Source: Actinomycetota bacterium (GTDB lineage Bacteria > Actinomycetota > Acidimicrobiia > Spongiisociales > UBA5794). Taken from it: a DNA stretch of 12,443 nucleotides. The notes under the pieces were generated by a model that worked only from the letters and a program-made list of their open reading frames with translations, was not told the origin of the DNA and made no database searches. Position 1 is the stretch's first letter; every line of letters starts with the position of its first letter. Position numbers and translations under genes: made by a program. The stretch is taken from contig QMQC01000022.1 in the NCBI GenBank assembly GCA_003648875.1, positions 1 through 12,443 of the forward strand. The letters are read 5' to 3'. Shown here piece by piece: positions 11,891 through 12,443 of the stretch.

Positions 11891-12443
11891 CTACGTGCGA
11901 GCGATCTCGCGAACCTCGTACGACTCGATCGTGTCTCCAACCTTGATGTCCTTGAACCTGGCAAGACCGATTCCACATTCGAACCCTGTCGCAACGGTCT
12001 GAACGTCATCTTTGAACCGGCGCAACGAGACGATCGATCCGTCGTATACGACGACGCCGTCGCGCACAAGCCTTGCTTTGGCGTTCCTGCTGATCGATCC
12101 CTCTGTTACATACGATCCGGCAACCTGACCCAGTCTTGGTGCCCGGAAGACCTCGCGAACTTCGGCAACGCCGAGGAATCGCTCGATCTCTTCAGGTGTG
12201 AGCTCGCCAACGAGGAGAGACTCAACGTCGCCGAGAAGCTCGTAGATGATCGAGAACGTCCTGATATCGATTGCGGTCTTCTTGGCCTCTGCCCTCGCAG
12301 GTGCATCCGGACGCGAATTGAAGCCGTAAATGATGGCGCCAGATGCTTCCGCAAGAGTGACATCATTGGTCGTGATACCCCCCACCGCCGCGTGCACGAT
12401 CGTGACAAACCCATCGTCGCGACTGATCTTTCCGATCGAATCC
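11891..12443 (-). CDS. infB: Translation initiation factor IF-2, C-terminal part (runs off the right edge)
   Basis: The frame is open from the right edge to the TAG at 11891, giving 184 residues. The sequence DSIGKISRDDGFVTIVHAAV followed by GGITTNDVTLAEASGAIIYG and FNSRPD is the conserved start of IF-2 domain C1. The end, with FECGIGLARFKDIKVGDTIESYEV, is domain C2, which binds formyl-methionyl initiator tRNA. The GTPase domain lies outside the window. Downstream are rbfA and the rest of the cluster, as expected for the nusA-infB operon. Nothing unusual is seen in the visible part. Confidence 0.96.
   Translation of the reverse strand, partial: DSIGKISRDDGFVTIVHAAVGGITTNDVTLAEASGAIIYGFNSRPDAPARAEAKKTAIDIRTFSIIYELLGDVESLLVGELTPEEIERFLGVAEVREVFRAPRLGQVAGSYVTEGSISRNAKARLVRDGVVVYDGSIVSLRRFKDDVQTVATGFECGIGLARFKDIKVGDTIESYEVREIART

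Overview
The window looks like a piece of an actinobacterial chromosome. The DNA is GC-rich, GTG starts are common, and a perfect actinobacterial-type LexA box (TCGAAC-N4-GTTCGA) sits in front of an imuA/imuB pair. A marine or environmental Acidimicrobiia-like lineage would fit, but that is inference; only the phylum-level call is reasonably supported. No tRNA, insertion sequence, integrase or CRISPR array is visible, and no gene-free gap exceeds about 230 bases.

Right part (about 4000 to the right edge), all on the minus strand: the conserved translation/RNA-processing cluster. In transcription order it runs infB (3' end only), rbfA, nrnA-type DHH phosphoesterase, truB, ribF, then a secreted/membrane alpha-beta hydrolase-like gene and a RidA-family gene, then rpsO and pnp. 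rbfA, nrnA, truB and ribF overlap or touch at their ends, with two identical GTGA stop/start junctions, so they are probably co-translated. The hydrolase and ridA interrupt the otherwise standard ribF-rpsO order. Repeat-rich spacers lie directly after the ribF and ridA stop codons. The rpsO-pnp spacer holds a terminator-like hairpin and a long imperfect stem-loop, which resembles the RNase III/PNPase autoregulatory leader known for pnp in other bacteria.

Middle (1409-3927): an SOS mutasome module on the minus strand, imuA (RecA-like, degenerate Walker A) and imuB (Y-family polymerase-like, catalytic acidic residues missing). The two genes overlap by 83 bases. Their promoter has the LexA box filling the spacer between the -35-like and -10 elements. 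Divergent from it is a small dodecin gene on the plus strand, followed by a strong hairpin terminator.

Left (1-1350): a divergent pair, the start of a YcaQ/AlkX-type DNA glycosylase gene (minus, cut by the window edge) and a PlsC-family acyltransferase (plus). Their start codons are 36 bases apart and they seem to share a symmetric -10 element.

Functional themes are ribosome maturation and RNA turnover (infB, rbfA, truB, nrnA, rpsO, pnp), flavin supply and flavin buffering (ribF, dodecin), DNA damage (YcaQ-like, imuA, imuB) and lipid synthesis (plsC). No wholly new multi-gene system is evident. The most interesting signals are regulatory architecture and intergenic repeat families.
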